Shown in pieces: positions 42,513 through 51,728 of a stretch of DNA of 64,000 bases. Position numbers and translations under genes: made by a program. Under the pieces are notes generated by a model. It worked only from the letters and a program-made list of their open reading frames with translations. It did not search any database and was not told the origin of the DNA. Location: contig NZ_JAGA01000002.1 in NCBI RefSeq assembly GCF_000526415.1, forward strand, positions 454,001-518,000. The letters run 5' to 3'. The stretch comes from Kallotenue papyrolyticum. Lineage in GTDB: Bacteria > Chloroflexota > Chloroflexia > Chloroflexales > Kallotenuaceae. Positions within the stretch are counted from its first letter, which is position 1, and every line of letters begins with the position of its first letter.

Positions 42513-44120
42513 TCAGGGCAGATAGCGCAGTGGATTGACCGCCACGCCGTTGAGTTTGACGGTGAAGTGCAGGTGCACGCCCGAGGCGTAGCCGCCCGCG
42601 CCGTAGGTCATGCCCATGGGGCCAAGATACTGGCCGGCATCGACCCATTGGCCAACGCGCACGCTAGGCTGCGCTGCCATATGACCATACTCCGTCACGA
42701 AACCATCGCCATGGTTGATCTTGACGCAGTAGCCATAGCCACCACACCAGCCCGCGGCGATCACTGTGCCACCGCGCGCCGCGCGAATGGGTGTGCCACG
42801 CCGGTTGGCGATGTCGATGCCGTTGTGGAAGCGCCCGACGCGCATGCTGCGGTAGCCGAAGCCCGAGGTCAGATCGCCGGCTGCTGGCCAGACCCAGCGC
42901 CCGGCGACGCGGCGTTGCGGCGTTTGTGGCTTGGCGGCCTGCGCCGGCGCAGCCGGTTTGGCGATCTCGATCGGCTTGGGCGCAGCGGTTGGTACGGGTG
43001 TCGGCAGCGGCGGCACCTCCACATCCGTGCTGACGTACTGTTTGACACCGTCAGCCACGATCAGCAGGTCGGCGCTGATCCAGCCGATCAGGTTGTCGGG
43101 GCCACGTACTTTATACCAGCCGTCGTGCTGGCCGAGCAGCGCCAGCGCCGTGCGTGATGAGAGTTGCCCCACTTTCTCATAGGCCGTGCCCGGCCCGCTG
43201 CGCACGTTGGTCTCATCGTCGCGCACCGTGCCGATCGGCAGCGCGCCCATGGCCGCGGCTTCCGACTCGCTTGGCGCGCCGGCGACGGCCTCGGCCCCAG
43301 GAATAAAGATCTCTTCGCCTGGGACCGGTTGGCGGCCACTATCCAGCCGGTTGGCCGGGAAGAAGCGGATCGTGGTGGTGGGGACGCCATAGCGCTGCGC
43401 GATGCTCTCGACCGTTTCGCCCTCGGCGACGACGTGGGGCCGCCCCGAGACGCTGGGAATGCGCAGCTCCTGGCCGATCGCCAGCATGCCACCGCGCATT
43501 TCGTTGGCCATCAGCAGCGAGAGCGCTGAGACACCGTAGCGTGCAGCGATCTGACCGAGGGTTTCGCCGGGAGCGACGACGTGGGTGGTGACAAAGGCTG
43601 AGCTGACGGCGACCGGACGCGCCTGTTCCAGCGGCTGCAGTGCGTCTTGCACTTCGGCGATCGTTGGGGCGGCGCGCGTCGCCGGCGCTTCCAGCACCAG
43701 GGGTGGCTGTACGCCGGCCAGATCTTCAAAATCAAGTGGGCCGGCGACATGATCGGTGGCGAGGGTGGCGCCCTGCGTCCAGTCCATGCCGAGTGCCAGG
43801 TTGGGTAGTCCGCGCAGCATGATCGCCGCCAGTACTAGCATCAGCAGTGCGAGGTGCCCATACCAGCGCGGCGGGATGGCAACCTGCCGCCACAGCGGCT
43901 GCGTCGCGCTGACGGCAACGGGCTGCAACGGCAATGCTGGGGTTGCGCCACCATCCCGGATACGGTCCAGGACCGACCAGGTGTTGTGAGTCGCCAGGCG
44001 ATGTTGCCGAACAAAAAAGTAGAGGAAGCGTCGGAATCGACGGCTACTGACCAGCGACGCATCTTCCAGGGCTGGTACGTGATCCCGAAGCAAGGCCCGA
44101 TCCTGGGGCTGCACGCTCAA
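42513..44120 (-). CDS. LysM-SH3-M23 cell-wall endopeptidase
   Basis: A 535-residue membrane-anchored peptidoglycan enzyme. A cytoplasmic N-terminus and one helix (about 88-108) precede two LysM domains (THVVAPGETLGQIAARYGVS and PHVVAEGETVESIAQRYGVP), a bacterial SH3 domain (TNVRSGPGTAYEKVGQLSSR), a Pro/Ala linker and a C-terminal M23 domain. The M23 zinc ligands are visible as FHNGIDIAN and HLHF, so the enzyme should be active. Start TTG 44120 is supported by AAGGAGGG 6 nt upstream. Confidence 0.93.
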   Translation of the reverse strand: MSVQPQDRALLRDHVPALEDASLVSSRRFRRFLYFFVRQHRLATHNTWSVLDRIRDGGATPALPLQPVAVSATQPLWRQVAIPPRWYGHLALLMLVLAAIMLRGLPNLALGMDWTQGATLATDHVAGPLDFEDLAGVQPPLVLEAPATRAAPTIAEVQDALQPLEQARPVAVSSAFVTTHVVAPGETLGQIAARYGVSALSLLMANEMRGGMLAIGQELRIPSVSGRPHVVAEGETVESIAQRYGVPTTTIRFFPANRLDSGRQPVPGEEIFIPGAEAVAGAPSESEAAAMGALPIGTVRDDETNVRSGPGTAYEKVGQLSSRTALALLGQHDGWYKVRGPDNLIGWISADLLIVADGVKQYVSTDVEVPPLPTPVPTAAPKPIEIAKPAAPAQAAKPQTPQRRVAGRWVWPAAGDLTSGFGYRSMRVGRFHNGIDIANRRGTPIRAARGGTVIAAGWCGGYGYCVKINHGDGFVTEYGHMAAQPSVRVGQWVDAGQYLGPMGMTYGAGGYASGVHLHFTVKLNGVAVNPLRYLP

Positions 44121-44138
44121 GGTTCACCCTCCTTGGGT

Positions 44139-44161
44139 AGCCCTGCTCCTCAGGCAGGGCT
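44139..44161. repeat. 8-bp hairpin in the M23 gene leader
   Basis: AGCCCTGC/GCAGGGCT with a 7-nt loop, between the promoter and the ribosome-binding site of the M23 gene. It could modulate translation of the leader. Confidence 0.4.
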
Positions 44162-44210
44162 ATGGTCCGTCCGTGCGGATGGCATGCGGCCTGGCATGCT
44201 CCTGTGCGAC

Positions 44211-44239
44211 ACCTTACCCGAAAGTTGCGCGTTTGTCAA
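44211..44239 (-). promoter_or_regulatory. Promoter of the M23 endopeptidase gene
   Basis: Minus-strand TTGACA (44234-44239), 17-nt spacer and TAAGGT (44211-44216). It abuts the stop of the upstream lipoprotein gene. Confidence 0.6.
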
Positions 44240-45088
44240 TCAGGGACGGGCCTGGCCCGTCGGTTCTTCCACGACCAGGACCAACGGCACACGGTCGTAG
44301 GAGTCGATCGCGACGCTGGCGCGCTCTGTGCGTAGGTACAGGCCGGTCGAGCGACCGCCATCCAGGTTCAACGCCGCGTCCAGCTCCAGGTCGGAAGTAT
44401 GCAGCGCTTGGGCCAGCTCGCGCAGGGTAAAGGTTGGCGAGCGGCTGACGATCAGCAGGGTACGGCCGGCACGATCGCGGGCGATCACGCTGCGGCGCGA
44501 GCGATCGACGTCATCATCCTCGATCGCGGCGAGCTGGCCGCCCGGCTGGATCAGCATCGGCGCGGACTGCATCGCCTGTTGCAGCGCTTCGTTTTCGTCA
44601 AAGGGCTGCTGGCTCAGCGAGCGTAGCTCGAACTGGCCCTGGGCGTTGATCACGACCATGCCTCCGAAGCCCTCGTAGGAGACACCCCGGCGGATGCCGT
44701 CGAAGATCACCAGGGCGGTGGGGCGGCCCTGGGCGTCGAAGTAGCCGCCGTTGATCACCGCCAGCGGTTGGAGCGCTTCAAACCATTCGCGCACCGTGCC
44801 GGGATGTTGCACATCGTACTTGACGCGTAGTTGGTAGGCGGCCGGATCGAAGCGGACCACAGTCACCTCGCCCTCGGTCGCGCCGGCGCGCAGGCGTAGT
44901 GTGCGCAGTTCCATGGCATGGTGAACCTGTTGCCAGCCCTGGTCGCTTGCGTCCGGCGGTATGCTGCCGGGCGTGGGGCCGGCGCGACCCTCATCCACCG
45001 CGCCGCGGCGCTGGAAGACACAGGCCGACGGCCCCAGCAGCAGGACGCTGAGCAACGCGAGCACACGGCACAGCAACAGGTGGTTCAT
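44240..45088 (-). CDS. Phosphodiester glycosidase-domain (NAGPA/DUF2233) lipoprotein
   Basis: A 282-residue lipoprotein: signal LLCRVLALLSVLLLGPSAC with lipobox Cys. The body is a NAGPA-like domain, recognised by AVINGGYFDAQGRPTAL (about residue 110) and the C-terminal ALNLDGGRSTGLYL. Bacterial members cleave phosphodiester-linked sugars in wall teichoic-like or exopolysaccharide glycans, fitting the adjacent wall endopeptidase. The ATG at 45088 lies only 8 nt after a TACAAT -10 box, so the mRNA is likely leaderless. Confidence 0.85.
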   Translation of the reverse strand: MNHLLLCRVLALLSVLLLGPSACVFQRRGAVDEGRAGPTPGSIPPDASDQGWQQVHHAMELRTLRLRAGATEGEVTVVRFDPAAYQLRVKYDVQHPGTVREWFEALQPLAVINGGYFDAQGRPTALVIFDGIRRGVSYEGFGGMVVINAQGQFELRSLSQQPFDENEALQQAMQSAPMLIQPGGQLAAIEDDDVDRSRRSVIARDRAGRTLLIVSRSPTFTLRELAQALHTSDLELDAALNLDGGRSTGLYLRTERASVAIDSYDRVPLVLVVEEPTGQARP

Positions 45089-45096
45089 GGGCCATG

Positions 45097-45102
45097 ATTG
45101 TA
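45097..45102 (-). promoter_or_regulatory. Extended -10 box, leaderless start of the NAGPA-type gene
   Basis: TGCTACAAT on the minus strand, its last base 8 nt before the ATG; no -35 match. A predicted transcription start within 2 nt of the start codon. Confidence 0.5.
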
Positions 45103-45237
45103 GCATACGTGGCCGGCGCGGTTCGCGGCAGGCGGCCTATGGCGCAATAGGCCTGCTGGTTGGTAGCGCGTGATGCTCAGCCGGGCATAATAGATCCACG
45201 CGGTGCGGCGCGCGGTACTTATCGACGAGGAGCATGC

Positions 45238-45939
45238 ATGGCATCATCCTACTACCTGCGCATCAAAGAGCTGCCACCCTCGGAGCAGCCCCGTGAGCGC
45301 TTGCGCGACTATGGTCCGCAGGCCCTCTCCGATGCCGAGCTGCTAGCGATCCTGCTGCGCGTCGGCGTGCCCGGCATGAACGTGGTGCACCTGGCGCAAA
45401 AGCTGCTCAGCGAGCATGGGGGCTGGATCGGTCTGCAACGGCTCAGCTTTGAGGAGCTGACGCGCATTCACGGCTTGGGCGCGGCCAAGGCGGCGCAGGT
45501 CAAGGCGGCGCTAGAGATCGGGCGGCGTTTGTTGTTGCAGCAACCCGAGCAGCGGCCACAGATTACCAGCCCGGCCGATGTGGCCAGTCTGCTCATGGTC
45601 GAGATGAGCCACCTGGAGCAGGAACATCTGCGCGTTGTGCTGCTCAATACCAAGAACTATGTGCTCAAGATCGAGACGGTCTATATCGGTTCGATCAACA
45701 GCTCGGCGGTGCGCATCGGCGAGGTCTTCAAAACGGCGCTGAAGCAGAATGCCGCGTCGATTATTGTGGTGCACAACCATCCCTCGGGTGATCCCACGCC
45801 TTCGCCGGAAGATGTCGCCGTGACGCGTCAGTTGGTCGAGGCCGGTAAGCTGCTCGATGTCGAGCTGCTCGATCACCTGATCATCGGCCATGGCCGCTGG
45901 GTCAGCCTGCGCGAGCGGCGGCTCGGTTTTGCACCTTGA
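45238..45939 (+). CDS. radC: RadC-family JAMM protein
   Basis: 233 residues. An N-terminal helix-hairpin-helix part ([21 protein letters not shown]) is followed by a JAB/MPN metalloprotease-like domain with the complete JAMM motif [17 protein letters not shown]. Despite the name, RadC is not established as a DNA-repair enzyme; its cellular role is unresolved. The ATG at 45238 has GAGGAG 7 nt upstream; longer frames upstream are not family-like. It converges with the isomerase gene with 16 bp between the stops. Confidence 0.93.
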   Translation: MASSYYLRIKELPPSEQPRERLRDYGPQALSDAELLAILLRVGVPGMNVVHLAQKLLSEHGGWIGLQRLSFEELTRIHGLGAAKAAQVKAALEIGRRLLLQQPEQRPQITSPADVASLLMVEMSHLEQEHLRVVLLNTKNYVLKIETVYIGSINSSAVRIGEVFKTALKQNAASIIVVHNHPSGDPTPSPEDVAVTRQLVEAGKLLDVELLDHLIIGHGRWVSLRERRLGFAP

Positions 45940-45955
45940 GCAGGCGTGGTTGGTG

Positions 45956-46630
45956 TCAGTGCACGAAGGGAGCGAGCAGGGCGCGCAGGTAGGCGGCCGC
46001 GCCGGCCAGCGCCGCGTGTGGCTCGCCCGCGAGGCGGCACTCCAGCGCCAGATAGCCATCGTAGCCGCTGCAGTGCGGCGCGGCCAGGATCGGGCGCGGA
46101 TCGAGGTGGCCCGCGCCCGGTTGGAGGCGATTGCTGTCGGCCAGGTGCCCATGCCGTAGCTCGTCGCCCGCGGCGATGATCGCTGCCGCCGGGTCGCGCT
46201 CTGCGATGTGCAGGTGGAAGACATCGGCCATGACGCGCACCGTGGGGAGCGCGACGGCACGGCACAGCGCGACCGCCTGGGCCAGAGTATTGACCATGTG
46301 GTCTTCGTAGCGGTTGAGCGGTTCGAACAGCACGACCACGCCTTCGCGCGCGGCATGCTCGCCCAGCGCGGTCAGACCCTCGATCAACACCGCTCGGTCT
46401 TCCTCCGGAGAGCGCGGCGGCTCAAACGGCGGCAGCCGGCGCGAAAACATGCCATAGGCCGCCGGCGGGATCGCGCCATGCCCGCCTAGTTCGGCGATCA
46501 CCGACAACAGCACCCGCATGTTCTCGATCGCGTCACGCCGCCGGGCGGGATCGAAGTCGCCGATGAAGTGGTCTATGAGGTCTTCCTCCTGGCGCCAAAG
46601 CAAGAGAGGCGCAGCTGCGTGTTGCGCCAC
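45956..46630 (-). CDS. Sugar phosphate isomerase/epimerase, N-terminally shortened
   Basis: A xylose-isomerase-like TIM-barrel protein. Conserved parts are VVVLFEPLNRYEDHMVNTL (metal-binding Glu), VRVMADVFHLHIAE (Asp/His), GHLADSNRLQPGAGHLD and GYDGYLALEC (Glu). With the first usable start (GTG 46630) it has 224 residues, while relatives have about 270-290, so the first beta-alpha units are missing. The upstream frame is open but only as a shadow of the dehydrogenase gene. Either the gene is 5'-truncated and inactive, or there is a frameshift near 46600. A strong AGGAGGA near 46590 has no start codon after it. Confidence 0.6.
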   Translation of the reverse strand: MAQHAAAPLLLWRQEEDLIDHFIGDFDPARRRDAIENMRVLLSVIAELGGHGAIPPAAYGMFSRRLPPFEPPRSPEEDRAVLIEGLTALGEHAAREGVVVLFEPLNRYEDHMVNTLAQAVALCRAVALPTVRVMADVFHLHIAERDPAAAIIAAGDELRHGHLADSNRLQPGAGHLDPRPILAAPHCSGYDGYLALECRLAGEPHAALAGAAAYLRALLAPFVH

Positions 46631-46638
46631 CTCGCGCT

Positions 46639-47763
46639 TTATGCGGATGGCGGCGGTCGGTCGGCGCTGCCGGCGGGCGGGGGTGATGCCGGTCGTGGCC
46701 CAGCCCCGTCCTGCTCGCCTTCGTCGCCGAACGCCAGCACGGTCTGCAGCGCCGTCTCGGGGTGGCGATCCAGCAGGGCGAAGAGCGCCGCGGCCTGCTC
46801 CACGGGCACGACGTGGGTGATCAGTGGTCGTGCCTGGATGCGTGCTTCGGCCAGGAGCCGCATGAAGGTGCTTTCCAGCCGCAGGCGATCCCAGCGCTGG
46901 CTCAGGTCGGGCCGCACGCCGCCGATCTGCGAGCAGACCAGCGTGATGCGGTTGTGGTGGAACTCCTCGCCTAGCCACAGGTCGCGCGCCTCGCCTTGAA
47001 AGAAGCCGAGCGCGACCACGCGCGAGGCGTAGGCACAGGCGCGGATGGCCTCATGCAGCGCTGCGGTCGAGCCGCTGGCTTCGATGCAAACATCCGCGCC
47101 GCGGCCCTGCGTCAGCTCCTTGATGCGTTCGGCCACATGGCCCTCACCGGCTGCCAGTACCGTGGCGGCGCCCAGGCGCTGCGCCAGCTCCAGCCGCGCG
47201 GCATGCAGATCAATCCCGATCACCTCCGCGCCCGAGAGGCGCGCCAGTTGCGCGGCGAGCTGCCCGACCACGCCCAGCCCGAAGACGGCGACGGTCTCGC
47301 CCAAGTTGATTTGGGCATCCAGAATGCCGTTGAGCGCGATCGCGCCGATGCGCGCAAACACGCCCAGGATCGGCTCGATCTGCGCCGGCAGGCGATGGGT
47401 ACGCGCGTGTTCGGCGCTGAGGACGGCGTGGCTGCGGTGCCCCCAGGCGCCATAGACGCGCTGGCCGATCGCTACATCGCCGACCGCGCTGCCGACGGCA
47501 ATCACCGCGCCGACCTCTTCGTAGCCCCAGCCTGCCAGCGGATAGGCGAAGTGCGGCGCTCCATCGGCGACGAACAGCCGTCGGTGCGCATCCCAGCGTT
47601 TGTGGAGGTAGGGATTGCTACCCCGGTAGGCGGTCAGCTCCGTGCCGGTGCTGATGCCGGAGAACAGGGTCCGCACCAGCACATCGTGTGCCTGGAGCGC
47701 GGGCAGGGGTTCAGCGCTGAAGCTGATCACGCCCGGCGCCTGGATCACAAGAACGCGACTCAT
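46639..47763 (-). CDS. Zinc-type alcohol/polyol dehydrogenase family protein
   Basis: A 374-residue medium-chain dehydrogenase/reductase. The N-terminal GroES-like part holds GISTGTELTAYRG and YPLAGWGYEEVGAVIAVGSAVGD; the Rossmann part has ETVAVFGLGVVGQLAAQLARL followed by VIGIDLHAARLELA. The classical catalytic-zinc Cys is not evident, as in the BchC-like or sugar-dehydrogenase branches. The last 25 residues (Gly/Pro/Ala-rich) extend past the normal end. It is paired with the sugar isomerase on the same strand, suggesting polyol or inositol metabolism. Confidence 0.8.
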   Translation of the reverse strand: MSRVLVIQAPGVISFSAEPLPALQAHDVLVRTLFSGISTGTELTAYRGSNPYLHKRWDAHRRLFVADGAPHFAYPLAGWGYEEVGAVIAVGSAVGDVAIGQRVYGAWGHRSHAVLSAEHARTHRLPAQIEPILGVFARIGAIALNGILDAQINLGETVAVFGLGVVGQLAAQLARLSGAEVIGIDLHAARLELAQRLGAATVLAAGEGHVAERIKELTQGRGADVCIEASGSTAALHEAIRACAYASRVVALGFFQGEARDLWLGEEFHHNRITLVCSQIGGVRPDLSQRWDRLRLESTFMRLLAEARIQARPLITHVVPVEQAAALFALLDRHPETALQTVLAFGDEGEQDGAGPRPASPPPAGSADRPPPSA

Positions 47764-47889
47764 GTTCTGCTCCACCTGCGCTGTTGCAGGCAAGCATACG
47801 CCCGCTGGAGCCGATTGCGCAAGCCGGAGATGTTGTCAGCCGCGCGGCTGCAGAAGGCTGCCAGGGCTGCGCGCATGCCCAAAGGCTGC

Positions 47890-47895
47890 TATACT
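47890..47895 (+). promoter_or_regulatory. Extended -10 box of the M50 protease gene
   Basis: TGCTATACT ending at 47895, with a predicted leader of about 20 nt before the ATG at 47921. No clear -35. Confidence 0.4.
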
Positions 47896-47920
47896 GAGGA
47901 CATCGGCGCAGCGTTCAGAA

Positions 47921-48595
47921 ATGGATCGACGCATGACATCCGATCACGACACCGTGTCCACCGCCTTGCCGCGTCGTCATGAGGCGTGGGAGTTTGCCAA
48001 GGCCTGGATCGGCACCGCACTGGCTTTTGCGATCCTGTTCAGCGGCAGGAATCGTACCGACCTCGACTGGTATCTGTCTGCAGGGTTTTTCAGGTTGTTC
48101 CTGCTGGCGGCGCTGACCGCCGGCGTGGGCGTGATCCTGCACGAGCTGGCGCATCGCGTGGTGGCGCGTCACTTCGGCGCGCGCGCGCATTTCATCGCCA
48201 ACGACGGCATGCTGCTGATCGCGATCCTGATCGCCTTCACCGGTTTTCTCTTCGCCGCGCCCGGCGCGGTCTGGCACGAGGGCTATCTGACGCGTCGCCA
48301 GGTCGGCCTGATCGCCGCTGCCGGACCGATCACCAACATGCTGCTGGCGCTGCTGTGCGTGGGCTTGATGATCCTCACCGGCGCGTTCGTGTCCGAGTTG
48401 GTGTTTACCGGGCTGTTACTGGGCTATTCGATCAACGCGCTGCTGGGGATCTTCAACCTGCTGCCCTTCGGGCCGCTGGATGGCGCCAAGGTGCTGCAAT
48501 GGAGCGGAGTGGCGCTGGCGGTGTTGTTTGCCGCGGCAGCCGGTATCGCCTTTGGCTTGCCGCGCCTCCTGCCGGGGTTGCCCACCATCTTCTAA
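47921..48595 (+). CDS. Site-2-protease-type M50 peptidase
   Basis: A 224-residue intramembrane zinc protease of the compact S2P class. The zinc motif HELAHRVVARHFGARAHFI lies after the second helix (about residue 75), and the third ligand is in NLLPFGPLDGAKVL near residue 190. About six hydrophobic segments are present; there is no PDZ or CBS domain. Such proteins often cut anti-sigma factors, but no substrate is adjacent. ATG 47921 or 47933 are both possible. Confidence 0.88.
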   Translation: MDRRMTSDHDTVSTALPRRHEAWEFAKAWIGTALAFAILFSGRNRTDLDWYLSAGFFRLFLLAALTAGVGVILHELAHRVVARHFGARAHFIANDGMLLIAILIAFTGFLFAAPGAVWHEGYLTRRQVGLIAAAGPITNMLLALLCVGLMILTGAFVSELVFTGLLLGYSINALLGIFNLLPFGPLDGAKVLQWSGVALAVLFAAAAGIAFGLPRLLPGLPTIF

Positions 48596-48664
48596 GGGCC
48601 TAGCTGTCGACCGCCTGTCAGCCGCATGTCAGGCCGCCGGCGGCCGGTGAGCGACGAGGGTTGG

Positions 48665-48670
48665 TATAAT
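48665..48670 (+). promoter_or_regulatory. Extended -10 box, leaderless start of the large membrane-protein gene
   Basis: TGGTATAAT ending at 48670, exactly 6 nt before the ATG at 48677, so transcription should begin at the start codon. No convincing -35. Confidence 0.6.
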
Positions 48671-48676
48671 CGCGGC

Positions 48677-51667
48677 ATGCATAGCTGGTTGACGCTGCTG
48701 CATGTCGCGCTGGGCGCGCCGCTGATCTTCTATCTGCCCGGCTATCTGCTCGAACGTTGCTGGCTGGGCGCTGCCGCGCCGCTCGTCGGCCTCGAGCGGC
48801 AGGTCGGTCGCATCGTAGTCAGTGGGTTGCTCAGCGGCTGGCTGGCGCTGTTGCTGGCCGAGTTCGGCATCTTCCACCTCTGGCTGCTGGCGGGCCTGCT
48901 GGCGGTGATCTGTGCTGTGCTCTGGCGCGGCAGCCGTCCCGTTGCTCCGCGCCATGCGCCGCGGCAGGCGCAGCAGCTGGGCCTGATCGCCGGGCAGAGT
49001 CTCAACATGCATGCCCTGCGCGCGGGCTGGCGCGCGCGCCTGGCGGCATTGCGCTTCGACCATGGCTTGGTGCTGATCGCGCTGGTCTTTGCCCTCCTGG
49101 TGGCGCGGCCGTTCGAAGTGGTGCGTGGCGGCCTGGATGCAGGCGTGTACGCCAATACCGGCGTAGCAATCGCGCGCACCGGCGGCATCGTCCAGTACGA
49201 TCCGATCGTTGCCGCCATCGGGCAACGCGCCGCGGCGGGCGATGTCTTTGCGCAGCAGATCGAGAGCAACGTGCTGGGCGTGCAGAGCGCCAAGCGCATG
49301 CTGGCGACGCGCGTGCGCAACGCCGGTTTCGCGATCAACAGCGGCGAGCTGGCGAGTGGTCGCGTCGTACCGCAGTTTTTCCATCTCTGGCCCGCGTGGA
49401 TCGCCATCTTTGTGGCGCTGCTCGGTCCGGCGCAGGGGCTGGTGGCTACCGGCGCCGCCGGCTTGCTGGGCGTGGTGCTGCTGGGGCTGATCGCTCGGCG
49501 CATCGCCGGCGCGGCGGTTGGCCTGCTGGCCGCGGCGTTTTTGGCGTTGATGACGCCGCAGGTCTGGTTTAGCCGGATGACGACCTCGGAGGCGTTGGCA
49601 CAGGCGCTGCTGCTGAGCGGTCTGTGGGCCTTTTTGCTGTTCAACGAGGCCTCGTCGCGCCGCGAGCGCGTCTGGTGGGGAGCGCTTGTCGGCGCCGCCT
49701 TCGGGCAGCTTGCCCTGACGCGCATCGATTTTTTCTGGGCGGTGGTGCCGACCGCGGCGCTGCTGCTCTACGTGGCGCTGACGCGGCGCTGGCATGTCGG
49801 TCATACGGCGCTGGCGCTGGTGTTGGGCGGGCTGCTGCTCCACACCACGCTGCACACGCTGCTGATCGCGCGCGCCTATTTCTTCGATACCGCTTATGCG
49901 CGCCTGCAGGATTTCGCGCTGACCATTCACCTGAGTCTGCCGTTTCTCAGCCCCGAGTTGCGGGAGCGCTTCACCAATCGCATCGGCAGCAAGTACCAGA
50001 TCTGGTGGCGTCTGTGGGCTGAATTGGGCGTGCTGCTGGCGTTGGCGCTGGCGCTGCTGGCGCTCTGGCGCCGGCCGCGTCCGCTGCATGCTGTCGAGCG
50101 CTGGGCGCTGCGCCACCAACGCTGGCTGCGCGGCGGCCTGGTGGTTGCGCTGGCCTGGCTGGCTGCCTATGCCTACCTGATCCGCCCTGAAATTCTGAAC
50201 CGCGAGGTGCTGAGCGCGCCGCTGCGTTCCGACAACTGGCTGCGTCTGCAGGGCTATGTCGGCGCGCCGATCGAGGTGCCGATCGCCAAATATTGCGATG
50301 GCGATCGGGAGCGCAGCGATCCGACGCAACCCTGCAAAGAGACCGAGATCATCGCGCTGGCCAACATGGTACGCTTTGGCTGGTATCTCTCGCCGCTGGG
50401 CGTGCTGCTCGGTGTGGTGGGCGGACTGTGGCTGTGGTGGCGTGCCGATCGGCGCACCTGGCTGCTGCTGACGGTAGCGACCTGCTACCTGATCTTCTAC
50501 ATTCGCCTGCTGTACGGCACCAGCGATCAGACGTACATCTATATTCTGCGGCGCTATGTGCCGCTGGGCTATCCCGCCTTTGCTCTGGGCATGGCCGTGG
50601 CGATCGGCTGGATCGCCGGTTGGGGCGCGCGCCGCAGGTGGTGGCGCGCCGGCCTGGCCGCCGGATTGGCGCTGAGCCTGGTGTTGTTCTTTGTGGTCAC
50701 CGGGCGCACGGTGTATGCGCACACCGAGTACGAAGGCGCGCTGGAACAGATCGCGCAGCTCAGTCGCCTGCTCGGCGCCGAGGATGTGGTGCTGGTGCGC
50801 GGCGGCGACGCCGGCGATGTCGCTGTGCGCAACACTCCCGATCTGGTCGCCACGCCGCTGACCTACATCTACGGCCATCACGCCTTGCCGGTCAAGGGGC
50901 GGCAGCCGGCCAGATACGCCGCCGCCTTTGCCGATCAGGTCACGCGCTGGCGCAGCGAAGGGCGGCGCGTTTTTCTGCTGCTGGCGGCCAGCGGCGGCGA
51001 TCTGCTCTTCCCCGGCTATGCGCCGCGTCCGGTGACCATTTGGACCCTGCGTCTGCGCGAGTTTCAACAACTGGAACAGCAGAAGCCCAAACTAAGCTAC
51101 GTCAACGAGGTCCCCTTCCAGCTCTACGAACTGGTGCCCGCGGCTGAGGTCACGCCCGCGCTGACGCTCGGCCCCGACGATACCGCGGCGCAGGTGGCCG
51201 GCTTCTACCGCAGCGAGCTGCCCGCGCCGGACGAACCGCGTGGCGCCTGGACGGATGGCATGGCGGTGCTGCGGCTACCGGTTGCGGCGCAAGGGCGTCT
51301 GCTGCGCCTGGAGGTGAGCGGCGGATCCCGTCCGGCCGCGGTCGCGGCGCCGCGCTTGTGTGTGGACGCGCTGGCCGAGCCGATCCCGTACCCCAACGGC
51401 GATCTGGCGCGCCTGCCGCCGGAGGTGGTCGGCTGGCGCGAGCTGCGCTGTGTCACGCTGGAGCGTGCGCCAACCGCGCTGGAGGTGGTGCTGCCCGATC
51501 GTGCCGGCGCGGGCGCGGTGTTGATCCGGCTGCGCTCCGATACCTGGGTGCCGCGTCTCACGCCGCCCGATGCGGGCGAGCCGCCGGCGCTCGATGGCCG
51601 CAGGCTGGGCATTCGCTTCTTCGGCGCGACGATCATCCCCGCCGGACAGGCGGGCGGCGCGCCGTGA
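48677..51667 (+). CDS. Very large multi-pass membrane protein (GT-C-like)
   Basis: 996 residues. About 15 hydrophobic segments cover residues 1-680, including an early extracytoplasmic loop with VVRGGLDAGVYANTGVAIARTG, a GT-C-like first-loop pattern. The C-terminal 300 residues are soluble and extracytoplasmic, with AEDVVLVRGGDAGDV and beta-rich ends. The ATG at 48677 lies 6 nt after a TATAAT. Probably an envelope glycosyltransferase or a ligase acting on lipid-linked sugars; the exact family is unknown. First of a plus-strand series of similar proteins. Confidence 0.65.
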   Translation: MHSWLTLLHVALGAPLIFYLPGYLLERCWLGAAAPLVGLERQVGRIVVSGLLSGWLALLLAEFGIFHLWLLAGLLAVICAVLWRGSRPVAPRHAPRQAQQLGLIAGQSLNMHALRAGWRARLAALRFDHGLVLIALVFALLVARPFEVVRGGLDAGVYANTGVAIARTGGIVQYDPIVAAIGQRAAAGDVFAQQIESNVLGVQSAKRMLATRVRNAGFAINSGELASGRVVPQFFHLWPAWIAIFVALLGPAQGLVATGAAGLLGVVLLGLIARRIAGAAVGLLAAAFLALMTPQVWFSRMTTSEALAQALLLSGLWAFLLFNEASSRRERVWWGALVGAAFGQLALTRIDFFWAVVPTAALLLYVALTRRWHVGHTALALVLGGLLLHTTLHTLLIARAYFFDTAYARLQDFALTIHLSLPFLSPELRERFTNRIGSKYQIWWRLWAELGVLLALALALLALWRRPRPLHAVERWALRHQRWLRGGLVVALAWLAAYAYLIRPEILNREVLSAPLRSDNWLRLQGYVGAPIEVPIAKYCDGDRERSDPTQPCKETEIIALANMVRFGWYLSPLGVLLGVVGGLWLWWRADRRTWLLLTVATCYLIFYIRLLYGTSDQTYIYILRRYVPLGYPAFALGMAVAIGWIAGWGARRRWWRAGLAAGLALSLVLFFVVTGRTVYAHTEYEGALEQIAQLSRLLGAEDVVLVRGGDAGDVAVRNTPDLVATPLTYIYGHHALPVKGRQPARYAAAFADQVTRWRSEGRRVFLLLAASGGDLLFPGYAPRPVTIWTLRLREFQQLEQQKPKLSYVNEVPFQLYELVPAAEVTPALTLGPDDTAAQVAGFYRSELPAPDEPRGAWTDGMAVLRLPVAAQGRLLRLEVSGGSRPAAVAAPRLCVDALAEPIPYPNGDLARLPPEVVGWRELRCVTLERAPTALEVVLPDRAGAGAVLIRLRSDTWVPRLTPPDAGEPPALDGRRLGIRFFGATIIPAGQAGGAP

Positions 51668-51713
51668 TGCGACAGGGCGCCGGCAGGGGACGGATCGGAC
51701 ACGACCTTTCTGG

Positions 51714-51719
51714 TATAAT
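51714..51719 (+). promoter_or_regulatory. Extended -10 box, near-leaderless start
   Basis: TGGTATAAT ending at 51719, 9 nt before the ATG at 51729. The same arrangement as at 48665. Confidence 0.6.
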
Positions 51720-51728
51720 GCCCCGCCG

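Noticed and set aside
48629-51070. 813-codon minus-strand open frame
   Set aside because: Shadow of the membrane protein on the plus strand; the product is Gln/Arg-rich low complexity without a domain.
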